Shown here piece by piece: positions 7,300 through 17,427 of a DNA stretch of 55,918 nt. This stretch comes from Verrucomicrobiia bacterium. GTDB lineage: Bacteria; Verrucomicrobiota; Verrucomicrobiia; Verrucomicrobiales; Akkermansiaceae. Both the position numbers and the translations under genes were made by a program. How positions within the stretch are numbered: position 1 is the stretch's first letter; each line of letters begins with the position of its first letter. The notes beneath the pieces were generated by a model. The model searched no databases. It was not told the DNA's origin and saw only the letters and a list, made by a program, of their open reading frames with translations. The stretch covers positions 1 to 55,918 of the forward strand of contig JAUIJB010000017.1 of assembly GCA_030430455.1 (NCBI GenBank), read 5' to 3'.

Positions 7300-8852
7300 G
7301 ACGCCCCCCCGGTTTCCTCCCTCACTTCGAAGTTCCGGAAGCGGAACAGCTCGGTCAGGCGGTAGCCGGTGTAGCGGCCGAGCAGGATGATCCCGGCCAG
7401 CAGCACGAGCAGCAGCTCGGGGAAGTAGAACGCCCAGTACTGGACCTGGCGGTCGCGCATGAAGCGGTAGGCGATCACCGCGACCACCAGCGACCCGACG
7501 ACCTGCAGCAGGGCGTTGCGCTTGCCCTCCTCCTCCCAGATCAGCGACATCCGCTCGAGCGTCCAGGCGAGGATGATCATCGGGAAGAGCGTGATCTTCA
7601 GGCCGTCGCGCATGCCGAGGTGCCAGCTGATGACGCTGAGCAGGATCATCAGGATGGTGACGATGACCACGCAGGCCGCCACCCGCGGGACCACCAGCAG
7701 GTTGAGTCGCGAGAGCAGGAAGCGGAAGTAGAGGCCGACCGCGGTGATCACCGAGAACATCACCAGGCCGGTCGCCGGGCGGATCTCGAGGAACGACAGC
7801 GCCAGCAGCACCGGCATGAAGGTGCCGAGCGTGGCGATGCCGATGACGTTCCGCATCAGCACCACGACAAAGGCCCCGAGCGGGATCAGCACGACGTACT
7901 TGAAGACCTGGCGCTCGGACAGCGGCAGGCCGAAGATGGTCGACACCAGCAGGCTCGAGTCGCGCAGGTCGGTGAGCTGCTCGAGCGGGACGGAGTCGAC
8001 CATGACCGTGAAGCGGACGTCGGAGTTCTCGGCGCCGCCGCTGACCTCGAACAGCGCCCCGCCGCCGCGGTTCCAGACGAACATGCGGGTCGGGTCGATG
8101 GTGGACCCCGGATCATCGGGGTCGCGGACCTTCCAGTAGACGCCGTCGAAGTACTCGACCAACTGCACGGCCTCCTGGCCGCCGCGGACCTCGTCGAGCT
8201 TCACGCCGTAGGCGATCCGCGCCGGCACGCCCGCCATGTTGAGCAGGTCGATCCCGAGCAGGGTCAGCGCCCGTCGCCCGGCCTCCTCCTCGTAGTGCCT
8301 CCTCAGCAGCGAGATCTCCTGGCTCGACTCGATCGCGCGGATCTCGCGGAAGATCCCGACGAAGAGGGTGTCCGGAGACTTCGACAGCGCGCCGGCGCGC
8401 TCGATCACCCCCCGCGCGGCGCGGTCGAGGCTGCCGGTCAGGCCGGGATCCTCGGCGACGGGCGGCTTGCCGGCGTGGGGCATCGGGCCACCGCCGTCGA
8501 TGCCCTGGATCGGGAAGCGGACCCGGTAGTAGAGCGCCTGGGCGCCTTCCTGGTTGTCGGCCGACCAGACCGCGGTGTAGGTCCCGCGGTCGTGCTCCGG
8601 GTTGAAGCTGTAGCCGGCCGAGCGGGAATCGTAGCCGACCTTGTCCTCGGCGGCGTTCTCGGGCACGGCGAGCCGCGCGGTGACCGGCTGTCCGGTGGCG
8701 AGGAAGGTGAGCTTGGCCTCGACCAGCCACTGGAAGGGCTTGCGCTCGACCTGCAGCGGGATCCCCAGCTCGACGTGCTTGTAGGCGGCGATGCCGCCGC
8801 CGACGAGGGTCAGCAGCACGACGACTGCCAGCAGTTTGATTCTCGACGCCAT
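7296..8852 (-). CDS. Inactive transglutaminase domain fused to a multi-TM domain
   Basis: 518 residues. A membrane anchor (5-24) is followed by a periplasmic region of about 300 residues with a transglutaminase-like fold, then seven or so membrane helices (about 315-500). In active transglutaminases a Cys precedes the ALLxxxGIPAR-type helix and a His starts the next strand. Here the matching places read GRRALTLLGIDLLNMAGVPA and VQLVEYFDGVYWKV with no Cys or His, so the catalytic triad is gone. This matches the paired families of an inactive transglutaminase plus 7TM module found beside RimK-like ligases. It could bind peptides without cutting them and pass a signal through the TM part. It is translationally coupled to the ligase gene. 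Confidence 0.82.
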   Translation of the reverse strand: MASRIKLLAVVVLLTLVGGGIAAYKHVELGIPLQVERKPFQWLVEAKLTFLATGQPVTARLAVPENAAEDKVGYDSRSAGYSFNPEHDRGTYTAVWSADNQEGAQALYYRVRFPIQGIDGGGPMPHAGKPPVAEDPGLTGSLDRAARGVIERAGALSKSPDTLFVGIFREIRAIESSQEISLLRRHYEEEAGRRALTLLGIDLLNMAGVPARIAYGVKLDEVRGGQEAVQLVEYFDGVYWKVRDPDDPGSTIDPTRMFVWNRGGGALFEVSGGAENSDVRFTVMVDSVPLEQLTDLRDSSLLVSTIFGLPLSERQVFKYVVLIPLGAFVVVLMRNVIGIATLGTFMPVLLALSFLEIRPATGLVMFSVITAVGLYFRFLLSRLNLLVVPRVAACVVIVTILMILLSVISWHLGMRDGLKITLFPMIILAWTLERMSLIWEEEGKRNALLQVVGSLVVAVIAYRFMRDRQVQYWAFYFPELLLVLLAGIILLGRYTGYRLTELFRFRNFEVREETGGAS

Positions 8853-8882
8853 CGCGAAGTTCCGAAAGACCCTGCGCTGTGC

Positions 8883-9650
8883 TCAGCGCATCTCGTTCGT
8901 CTCGGCGAGGAAGGCGCGGGTCGGGTCGACCCATCCGAGGACGCTGATCGTCCGGCGGCCGAGCAGCACCGGGCTGAGCATGTTCTTGCGGTTGTTGAGG
9001 GTGAAGTCGACCTTCAACCTGCGCTCGCCGATGAGGAACTTGAGGCGCACGACCTCGCGGGTCTCCGACTCGCCGCCGGGGCTCTTGATGCGGGCGATGC
9101 GGACCAGCGGCGCCTCCATCCGCATGCGCTGGCGGTCACCATTCTCGGCGGTGTCCTCGACGACGAAGCGGACCCACTTCTTGCCGTCCCGCTCGAACAG
9201 CTCCTTCTCCGCGGTGTGGATCGAGCTGGTCCGCGCGCCGGTGTCGAGCTTGGCCTGCAGGCGCAGTTCCTGGTCGTCGCCATTGGTGATGGTGACCCAT
9301 TCGCGCCAGCCGTAGATCTGGACGGGATCGGAGGAAACCGGACGCGCCACCTTGGCGGCCTCCTCGGCCTGCCGGGCTTCCTTCTTCTCCTCGGCCTCCT
9401 CGTCCTCGGTCGGCGGATCCGCGGCCTCCTCGACGGACGGTTCGGCGGACTCTTCGCCGCTCTCGTCCTGCGCCGGCTTGTCAGCCCCGGACGTCTCCGT
9501 GGCCGCGGTGTTTTCGCCCTTTTCAGCCTCCTCGGTCCGCTCCACCTTCGCCGCGTCGGCGGCTTCCTGCGCGGCGACCTGCCACCCGGCCGAAACCAAG
9601 AGACAAATCACCGCCACGATTGACGTAGGGACCCGCACACTGCCATTCAC
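8883..9650 (-). CDS. Secreted retropepsin-like protease (RimK-associated Zn_protease/DUF family)
   Basis: 255 residues from a GTG. A signal peptide (about 1-28, ending SAGWQVAAQ) is followed by a low-complexity Glu/Ala/Lys tether (about 30-100) and a C-terminal domain with LQAKLDTGARTSSIHT. The D-T-G-A is the retropepsin-type active aspartate motif kept in this family, which was earlier called an ATP-dependent zinc protease. MLSPVLLGRRTI is the family's second conserved block. It lies 30 bp upstream of the transglutaminase-like gene on the same strand. With the ligase it may form a tag-on/tag-off pair, but the ligase is cytoplasmic and this domain is periplasmic, so they need not share a substrate. 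Confidence 0.78.
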   Translation of the reverse strand: MNGSVRVPTSIVAVICLLVSAGWQVAAQEAADAAKVERTEEAEKGENTAATETSGADKPAQDESGEESAEPSVEEAADPPTEDEEAEEKKEARQAEEAAKVARPVSSDPVQIYGWREWVTITNGDDQELRLQAKLDTGARTSSIHTAEKELFERDGKKWVRFVVEDTAENGDRQRMRMEAPLVRIARIKSPGGESETREVVRLKFLIGERRLKVDFTLNNRKNMLSPVLLGRRTISVLGWVDPTRAFLAETNEMR

Positions 9651-9682
9651 GCGGGCAGACTTTCACCTCCGGAACTTCGGAA

Positions 9683-11101
9683 ATGCAATGGAATTCGGGA
9701 ACATCGCTGCGCTGGGGCGCCGCCCTGCTCGCCCTCGCCTTCACGGGCTGCGGGCTCGACCTCGCCGCGCCGGCCGACTCGGCCACCGTCCGCACCCCGG
9801 CCTCGTGGCAGGCGGCCGGCAAGGGCCAGCACGGCCGGATCAGCGAGGGCTGGGTGGGTGAATTTTCCGACCGGCGGCTCGAACGGCTGGTCGACGAGGC
9901 CCTCGCCTATAACCGCGACCTGAAGGCGACCGCGGCGCGGATGCGCGCCGCGCGCTACGACGAGCTGGCCGGCCGCTCGCGCCTGCTGCCCAACCTCGAC
10001 GCCGGCGGCGGGGCCGGGTTCTCGCTGTCGGAGAACGGCCCGCTGCTGCCGTCGAGCGAGTCGGAAAGCTACAACCTGACGCTCTCGGCCGCCTGGGAGG
10101 TCGACCTGTGGGGGCGCCTGCGCGACCTCACCGCGGCCGAGGCCGCCAACACCACCGCGGCCGAGGCCCTCTACCGCGGCGCCCGCCTGTCGCTCGCCGC
10201 CAACACCGCCAAGGCCTGGTACAACCTGCTCGCCGCCGACGCCCAGGTCGAGCTGGCCGAGTTCACCCTGAAGTCGTTCCGCAGCAACCTGCGCATCAGC
10301 GAGCGCAACTACGTTGGCACCGGCGAGGGCGTCCTCGACGTCCAGTTCGGCCGCACCAACGTCGCCGCCGCCGAGCGCGCGCTGCAGTCGAGCCGGCTCG
10401 CCCGCAACAACGCCTCGCGCGCGCTCGAGACCCTGCTCGGCCGCTATCCCACCGCGGCGCTCGAGGGCGACAGCGAACTTCCCGAGCTGCGCCGCGGCGT
10501 CCCCTCCGGCCTTCCCGCCGGCCTGCTCGAGCGGCGCCCTGACCTCGCGATCGCCCGCGCCGACGTCTACGCCAGCGCCAAGCGTGCCGACGCGGCCCGC
10601 AAGTCGCTGCTGCCCTCGCTGGTCCTCACCGGCTCCGGCGGCACGCCGGTGTCGCGCTTCGCCAACTTCCTCGACCCGGACTGGCTGGTCGCCTCGGTCG
10701 GCGCCAGCGTCGCCCAGAACCTCTTCGACGGCGGCCAGCGCGCCAACCTCGGCCGCGCCGCCCTCGAGCGCAACGACGCCGCCATCCACGACTACAGCGA
10801 GGCCGCCCTGCAGGCCTTCCGCGAGGTCGAGAATGCCCTCGACGCCGACCGCTCGCTCGGCGAGCAGGAGGCCTTCCTGCTGACCGAGGTCAAGCAGGCC
10901 GGCCTGGCCGAGAAGCAGGCCGTCAGCGACTACTCCGAGGGCATCGAGGGCGCCGACATCCTCAGCGTGCTCGAGGCACAGCGCCGCGCCACCAACGCCC
11001 GCGGCAACCTGATCAACCTGCGCAACAACCGGCTGCAGAACCGCATCGACCTGCACCTCGCCCTCGGCGGCGACTTCCGCACTCCCGAACCATCGAAATG
11101 A
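9683..11101 (+). CDS. NodT/OprM-type outer-membrane efflux channel lipoprotein
   Basis: 472 residues. A lipoprotein signal ends LALAFTGC with the acylated Cys at 23. The rest is a TolC-like repeat of two outer-membrane-efflux domains: ERLVDEALAYNRDLKATAAR, a beta segment YNLTLSAAWEVDLWGRLRD, then a duplicate with LLERRPDLAIARADV, SVAQNLFDGGQRA and REVENALDA. RRPDL and the W-(D/E)-(V/L)-D-L-W-G-R string are diagnostic for the RND outer-membrane factors. It is divergent from the protease gene (33 bp apart) and its stop overlaps the start of the adaptor gene (ATGA). It would form the exit duct of a tripartite pump. Confidence 0.92.
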   Translation: MQWNSGTSLRWGAALLALAFTGCGLDLAAPADSATVRTPASWQAAGKGQHGRISEGWVGEFSDRRLERLVDEALAYNRDLKATAARMRAARYDELAGRSRLLPNLDAGGGAGFSLSENGPLLPSSESESYNLTLSAAWEVDLWGRLRDLTAAEAANTTAAEALYRGARLSLAANTAKAWYNLLAADAQVELAEFTLKSFRSNLRISERNYVGTGEGVLDVQFGRTNVAAAERALQSSRLARNNASRALETLLGRYPTAALEGDSELPELRRGVPSGLPAGLLERRPDLAIARADVYASAKRADAARKSLLPSLVLTGSGGTPVSRFANFLDPDWLVASVGASVAQNLFDGGQRANLGRAALERNDAAIHDYSEAALQAFREVENALDADRSLGEQEAFLLTEVKQAGLAEKQAVSDYSEGIEGADILSVLEAQRRATNARGNLINLRNNRLQNRIDLHLALGGDFRTPEPSK

Positions 11102-12429
11102 ACGACAGCCCTGCCAGCAGCACCCCGGGTGAGGAATCCTCCGCTGGAAATCCGCCGGACCCGGGCCATCCTGCGTCCATGGTTTCCATGCTCTGGCGCA
11201 TCCTGCTCCCCGTCGTCATCCTCGGCGTGGGCGCCCTGGTGATGTGGCGCGTCGGCCAGCCCTTGGAGCCGCCCACCCCGGAGCACCGCCCCGCCCAGCG
11301 CCTCAAGACCGAGGTCACCCAGCTGCATTCCGGCCCCTACCAGGTGACCCTCGAGAGCCAGGGGGTGGTCCGCGCCCACCACGAGACCACCCTCACGCCG
11401 CTGGTCGGCGGCACGGTCGTCCGCATCGCGGACTGCTTCGAGGACGGCGCCTTCTTCGCGGAGGGCGAGGTCCTCGTCGAGCTCGACGCGGCCGACTTCA
11501 GCGCCGCCGTCGCCACCGCCGAGTCGAGCCTCGCCCGCGCCCAGGCCGCGATCGCCCAGGAGGAGGCCCGCGCCAAGCAGGCCCGCCGCAACTGGGAGGA
11601 CCTCGGCTACACCGAGGAGCCCTCGGATCTGGTACTACGCATCCCGCAATTGAAGGAGGCGCAGGCCAACCTCGACGCCGCCCGCGCCCAGCTCGACCAG
11701 GCCCGCCGCGACCTCGAGCGCACCAAGGTCCGCGCCCCCTTCGCCGGCCGCGTCCGCCAGCGCCTCATCGGCCTCGGCCAGTCGGTCGGCGCCGCCACCC
11801 CGCTGGGCGAGATCTTCGCCATCGACTACGCCGAGATCCGCCTGCCGCTCACCCCGGAACAGCTCGGCTTCATCGACCTGCCCTCGCGCAGCGGCGACGA
11901 CCCGGTCCCGGTCACCCTCACCGACGCGCTCGGCGAGCGCGACGACCCCGACACTTGGCAGGCCCGCATCGTCCGCACCGAGGGCACCCTCGACGAGGCC
12001 TCGCGCGAGCTCTTCGCCATCGCTCGGATCGACGACCCCTTCGGCGTCGGGTCCGGCACCCCGCCGCTGAGGATCGGCCAGCCGGTGCGCGCCTCGATCG
12101 AGGGCGTGCGCCTCGACGACGTCTTCGTCATCCCGCGCCAGGCGCTGCGCGGGATCAACCTGGTCTACCTCGTCACCGACGAGCTCACCGAGGCGATGCT
12201 CGAGCGCTTCGCCGAGCGCGACGAGGAACCGCCGGTCGGCCCGGTCATCCGCCGCACCCCGATCGACCCGGTGTGGGCCACCGCCGACGTGCTCGTCGTG
12301 CGCGAAGGGCTCGAGAACGGCGACCGCCTGTCGACGACCCGCCTCCCCTACGCCCCCAACGGCGCGCCGGTCGACATCATCGAGACCCCGACCTCGGCCG
12401 CCAACGACAAGGGCGACGAGGAGTCGTGA
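11098..12429 (+). CDS. RND efflux periplasmic adaptor (HlyD/membrane-fusion protein)
   Basis: 443 residues with a cytoplasmic N-tail of about 30, one TM helix (30-49), a lipoyl-like half (VTLTPLVGG-type TLTPLVGGTVVRI), a long helical hairpin (about 125-215, rich in AQAAIAQEEARAKQARR) and the returning half KVRAPFAGRVRQRLIGLGQ, then a beta barrel with DDVFVIPRQALRG. This links an inner-membrane RND pump to the outer-membrane channel encoded just upstream. No RND pump gene follows: the next genes are a small protein and a nucleotidyltransferase. The pump is therefore encoded elsewhere or was lost. The C-terminal 25 residues are hydrophilic and unrecognised. Confidence 0.9.
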   Translation: MNDSPASSTPGEESSAGNPPDPGHPASMVSMLWRILLPVVILGVGALVMWRVGQPLEPPTPEHRPAQRLKTEVTQLHSGPYQVTLESQGVVRAHHETTLTPLVGGTVVRIADCFEDGAFFAEGEVLVELDAADFSAAVATAESSLARAQAAIAQEEARAKQARRNWEDLGYTEEPSDLVLRIPQLKEAQANLDAARAQLDQARRDLERTKVRAPFAGRVRQRLIGLGQSVGAATPLGEIFAIDYAEIRLPLTPEQLGFIDLPSRSGDDPVPVTLTDALGERDDPDTWQARIVRTEGTLDEASRELFAIARIDDPFGVGSGTPPLRIGQPVRASIEGVRLDDVFVIPRQALRGINLVYLVTDELTEAMLERFAERDEEPPVGPVIRRTPIDPVWATADVLVVREGLENGDRLSTTRLPYAPNGAPVDIIETPTSAANDKGDEES

Positions 12430-12496
12430 CCGGTGGCGGCGCGATTCCACCTGTTCGGCAAGGCGGATCCATGTTAGGGTCTCCGCCGATGATCCG

Positions 12497-12676
12497 ATGA
12501 CCGACCCGTTTCGAGAACCCCTCAAGAAGAAGGTGGGAGGTTCGCTTGCCAAGCGGCCTCCGCTCGAGCGCCTCGAGATGCTCCGCCTCAACGCCAGGAT
12601 GCTCCGCGGAGGAAAGTGGAGACCACCCGCCGACGATGGAACCCTCGTTCGAAAAACTGTTGGTTCGGCTCGCTGA
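12497..12676 (+). CDS. Small basic protein, partner of a nucleotidyltransferase
   Basis: A 59-residue frame starting MTDPFREPLKKKVGG and ending VRKTVGSAR, rich in Lys/Arg/Leu, overlapping the following nucleotidyltransferase gene by 41 bp. I do not recognise a domain. Its small size, charge and overlap are what one expects of the antitoxin or adaptor half of a minimal-nucleotidyltransferase pair. The evidence is only an open frame with sensible codons just upstream; it could be non-coding leader. No other frame in the interval gives a better candidate. Confidence 0.5.
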   Translation: MTDPFREPLKKKVGGSLAKRPPLERLEMLRLNARMLRGGKWRPPADDGTLVRKTVGSAR

Positions 12677-13109
12677 AGCCGGGATCGAGTTCATCATCGT
12701 CGGCGGCATCGCGGTCACGCTGCATGGCTACGTCCGGCTCACCGAGGACGTCGACCTGCTGGTCGATCCCTCCCCTGCCAACATCCGGGCGCTGCTCGAC
12801 TGCCTCGCGACCTACGGCGAGGGCCACGCGCGGGAACTCTCACCCGACGATTTCACCGACGAGGAGGGCGCCATCCGCATCATTGAGGAGACCGAGCAGT
12901 GCCAGATCGACCTCTTCACCGTGATGTCCGGCAAGCGTTTCACCGACGTCATCGCGGATGCGTGCAACTTTGAACTCGCGGGACACCGGATTCCTTACGC
13001 CTCAAGCGAAACCTTGGTTGGCTGGAAGTCGCGCTCGGTCCGCGACAAGGACCGCCTCGACGCCCAGGCCCTGCGCCGGCTGGAAGAGGATCCGAAGGCC
13101 TTCAACTAG
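12636..13109 (+). CDS. AbiEii/minimal nucleotidyltransferase-like protein
   Basis: 157 residues. The nucleotidyltransferase core is seen as FIIVGGIAVTLHGYVRLTED, giving G-G at 23-24, then DVDLLVD at 38-44 with the paired metal-binding aspartates, and a third acidic residue in CQIDLFTV. The C-terminus DKDRLDAQALRRL is the usual closing helix of this family, in which the D-K-x-D lies near the active site. Such proteins are often toxin or antitoxin components or act on tRNA ends. I chose ATG 12636 over an upstream in-frame start at 12546, because the extra N-terminal 30 residues look non-coding (Ser/Cys-rich) and lie over the small upstream gene. Confidence 0.75.
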   Translation: MEPSFEKLLVRLAEAGIEFIIVGGIAVTLHGYVRLTEDVDLLVDPSPANIRALLDCLATYGEGHARELSPDDFTDEEGAIRIIEETEQCQIDLFTVMSGKRFTDVIADACNFELAGHRIPYASSETLVGWKSRSVRDKDRLDAQALRRLEEDPKAFN

Positions 13110-13129
13110 ATCGATCCCCCCTTCCCATC

Positions 13130-13757
13130 TTGAACCCCGAGGACCCCTGGATCGACGCCGTCCTCGCCGGCTACCCGGAGGGCGACCCACGGAACGGGAA
13201 ACGCCGCGAGCTCCTCTTCGAGGCCTCGCTGGCGAGGGGACCGCAGGAGCCCGGGACCGATGGAGCGGACGAGCCGCCGACGGTCCCCCCGCCACCGCGA
13301 CGCGTGCGGGATCCGCTGGATCGTTGGGAACCGCTCTGGGACAGCAACCCGGACGACCCCGCCTACTTTGCCGAGCGCTGCCGCTTCACGCTGCCCGGGG
13401 GGAGCGACGAGGAAACGATCGCACGAGCCTTCGAGCAATTCGCGACCCTCGACCCCGGCAACGGCTACCCTCACCTGCTCGTCGCCGGAGCGCTCGCGGA
13501 ACGGGCTGTCGAACGCGACAGCACCAAGCGACCGGCCAAGATGGGCGGCACCGAATGGAAGGTCAGGGACCGCAACGCCGAGTCCCGGGCATGGCGACAA
13601 CTCGGCCTGGCACTCGAGTCGGATCGAATCGACCCGCACGTCCGTGAGCTCGTCGCGAGACGGCTGTCGCGGTTCCCGGCCGCGCATACTTTCCCCGATC
13701 TCGCCATGAATCGGATCTCGTTCCCCTACCAAGGAAGCCGCATCCACGGACTTGGGC
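13130..13757 (+). CDS. N-terminal half of a membrane protein gene interrupted by an apparent frameshift
   Basis: Starts at TTG 13130 and gives about 208 residues of soluble, Pro/Arg-rich then helical sequence (EPLWDSNPDDPAYFAERCRF, FATLDPGNGYPHLLVAGALA), not unlike a divergent TPR-type domain but not recognised. The frame stays open to 14212, but beyond about 13755 it becomes Arg/Pro-rich antisense-like sequence, while the frame one base over becomes a convincing membrane protein. Joining them by skipping one base in the run GGGCC at about 13754-13758 gives the smooth sequence SRIHGLGLHGEAGFFAGHSR. I read the two halves as one gene of about 525 codons, with either a sequencing error or a real inactivating insertion. 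Confidence 0.6.
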
Positions 13758-14717
13758 CTTCACGGGGAAGCCGGGTTCTTTGCCGGGCACTCCAGGATCG
13801 AGGCGCTGGTCAAGTCCCGGTTCTCCGGCGGCACCCCACCTCCCGACGCATCCCGTCTGTGGCCGTACTCGACGCGGGCCCCGGTCGGCGACCTGGCACC
13901 GGGCCGCCTCGCCGAGCACCGGATGTTCGAAAGCCACTACTTGGCCGCCGCCGCCCTGCTTCTGTTGCTGGTCGCCGGATTGCTCGAGGTTTTCGGCGCC
14001 ACGGCGCGGCATCGATTGTCGGGCCTTGCCGGCCATCTCGCAACCCTGCCCGTGCCCTCGGACCACCTGCGGATCCTCGGCCTGGGGGTCGTCCTCCCGC
14101 TCGCGGTCATCCTCGCCTGCCTCGAGATCCCCGCGCTTCATCCTCGCGAGACGACCTGGAGCCCCGGGCATGCCGCTGCGGTCCTGCTCAAGCTGGCGGC
14201 GCTCAGCGTTGACATTCCCTACCTGAGCAGCTGGATGATCGTCCGCTCGCTCGCCCGCCGCGGCGCACCACTGGGCTTCACGACCGCCACCTCCCTGCCA
14301 CTTGCCCTCTGTGGCGCCCTGGCCCTCGGTGCGGGTCTTTCGGCCTGCGGCCTGTTCCACTTCCTCGACTCCTCGGGCATCCAGGAACCGGAATGGGGTT
14401 GGTCAGGTTTTTTCGGCCTCCTCGGCCTTCTCCTGCTGACGTTCCTGGTGACCTTCACGGTGTTCCTTTGGCATCCCCTCCGCCGCCTGCAGGTCGCCAC
14501 CGGATCGGTCCTTCTCACCCCCTACCTCATCCTCGCCGCCGCCCTCCTCGCCCTGGGGGTCCCGGTGTACCGGATGATCGAGTCCAGCCACGTCACCAGG
14601 GCCGAAGTCGAGCGGATCGACACGCCCCTGGCAAAGCAATGGTTTGCCGGCGAATTGCAGCAACAGCAGGACTTCAGGAAGACCATCGACGACTTCCTCG
14701 CCACCGCGCCGCGGTGA
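13752..14717 (+). CDS. Six-TM membrane protein, C-terminal half of frameshifted gene
   Basis: 321 residues counted from a TTG. A short soluble stretch is followed by six hydrophobic helices (near residues 62-82, 106-124, 134-154, 172-196, 214-236, 250-272) and a hydrophilic tail (TRAEVERIDTPLAKQW, GELQQQQDFRKTIDDFLA). No family is recognised. It could in principle start by itself at TTG 13752, but no ribosome-binding site precedes it and the frame is already open from 13710. That favours its being the second half of the gene begun at 13130. Confidence 0.6.
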   Translation: MGLHGEAGFFAGHSRIEALVKSRFSGGTPPPDASRLWPYSTRAPVGDLAPGRLAEHRMFESHYLAAAALLLLLVAGLLEVFGATARHRLSGLAGHLATLPVPSDHLRILGLGVVLPLAVILACLEIPALHPRETTWSPGHAAAVLLKLAALSVDIPYLSSWMIVRSLARRGAPLGFTTATSLPLALCGALALGAGLSACGLFHFLDSSGIQEPEWGWSGFFGLLGLLLLTFLVTFTVFLWHPLRRLQVATGSVLLTPYLILAAALLALGVPVYRMIESSHVTRAEVERIDTPLAKQWFAGELQQQQDFRKTIDDFLATAPR

Positions 14718-14734
14718 CCGGATGCCATCGGACC

Positions 14735-14750
14735 GCAGGCTTCAGCCTGC
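14735..14750. repeat. Short perfect inverted repeat in intergenic gap
   Basis: GCAGGCTTCAGCCTGC is a 7-bp stem with a 2-base centre, in the 202-bp gap between the frameshifted gene and the RpiB-SHMT gene, both of which point into it. It has no U-run on either strand. It resembles small palindromes scattered between genes in related genomes, but only one copy is visible here. Confidence 0.5.
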
Positions 14751-14919
14751 CCGAATCGCCCTTCAACTCCGCAGCGACACCTCTTGGCCGACTGCCTCCT
14801 TCGCCACGGCTTCGGCGACCAAGGAAGTCGGCGCTCCGATCGGAGGGGAGGCCGGCAACCCGCGCCATCTCCGCCCAGCCAGCGGCTCAGGATCCGCGTT
14901 CATCCGCGGCTTTCCACCC

Positions 14920-16596
<1,677 letters not shown>

Positions 16597-16710
16597 CAGT
16601 CGATGCCTTTCGGGGCGACCGGGAAATGGCCCAGCACGGCGCAAAGATCCACCGGAAAGTGGCCGCGGCGGGTGGATTTCCGGGGCTGACGGCCGCGCCC
16701 GGCGGCCGGC

Positions 16711-17190
16711 TCAGCCCTGCCAGGTCTGGTCGATGAAGGCGACGATGGTGGGGATCGCGAGGTCGAGCGCGCGGGCGGTCTCCTCGTAGGCGCCGTGGCC
16801 CATGCCGATGGGATCGGGCACGTCGGCCGCGACCCCGTGGCCGGGGATCTCGGCGAACTCGCAGACCAGGAAGAACTTGTCCTCGTGCTCCGGGAACAGC
16901 GAGATCAGCGCCTGGAGATGGCGGCCGGTCATGGCGAAGACATGGGTCGCCTCGCTGACCAGCTCCTCGCCGACCGGCTGGCTGGCGAAGCCGTCGAGCT
17001 CGATCCCGCGCTGGCGCAGGATCTCGGCGGTCTCCGGGCTCGGCGGCGAGCCCGGGTAGGCCGCCACCCCGGCCGACTTCACCTCGAAGTCGTCGCGCCC
17101 CGCCACCGCCGCCCGGAACAACCCCTCTGCCATCGGGCTCCGGCAGGTGTTCCCCGTGCAGACGAAGAGGACGGATTTCTTGGCAGCCAT
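16711..17190 (-). CDS. Low-molecular-weight protein-tyrosine (or arginine) phosphatase
   Basis: 159 residues. The catalytic P-loop is FVCTGNTCRSPMAEGLF (9-25), fitting Cx5R with CTGNTCR, and the general-acid Asp is in DVPDPIGMG near the C-terminus. The T at the position between the glycine and the second Cys (GNTC) is the feature that marks YwlE-type arginine phosphatases in Firmicutes, where most tyrosine phosphatases have Ile or Leu. Its position just upstream of RpiB-SHMT also matches ywlE. No McsB-type arginine kinase is in the window. ATG 17190 is preferred; an in-frame ATG four codons upstream is possible. Confidence 0.88.
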   Translation of the reverse strand: MAAKKSVLFVCTGNTCRSPMAEGLFRAAVAGRDDFEVKSAGVAAYPGSPPSPETAEILRQRGIELDGFASQPVGEELVSEATHVFAMTGRHLQALISLFPEHEDKFFLVCEFAEIPGHGVAADVPDPIGMGHGAYEETARALDLAIPTIVAFIDQTWQG

Positions 17191-17427
17191 CGGTGCCACC
17201 ATGTCCGCAGCCCCCGGGACGGTCAAGCGGGGGCGCCCGCCGGGCGGGTCGCGGCGGTGGATTCCTCTGCCCTCCGCCCCCTCCGCGGTTGCGCACAGCT
17301 TTCGGGCTTCCCCGCCCCATTCGCGCCTTGCCCCGCGGGGGGGCGGCTGGTTTCCTCCCGGCCCGCCGGCAGCCATCCTGCCCACTCCACTCAACGCCAC
17401 CCCACCCCACTCCAACCGACAGAAGCC

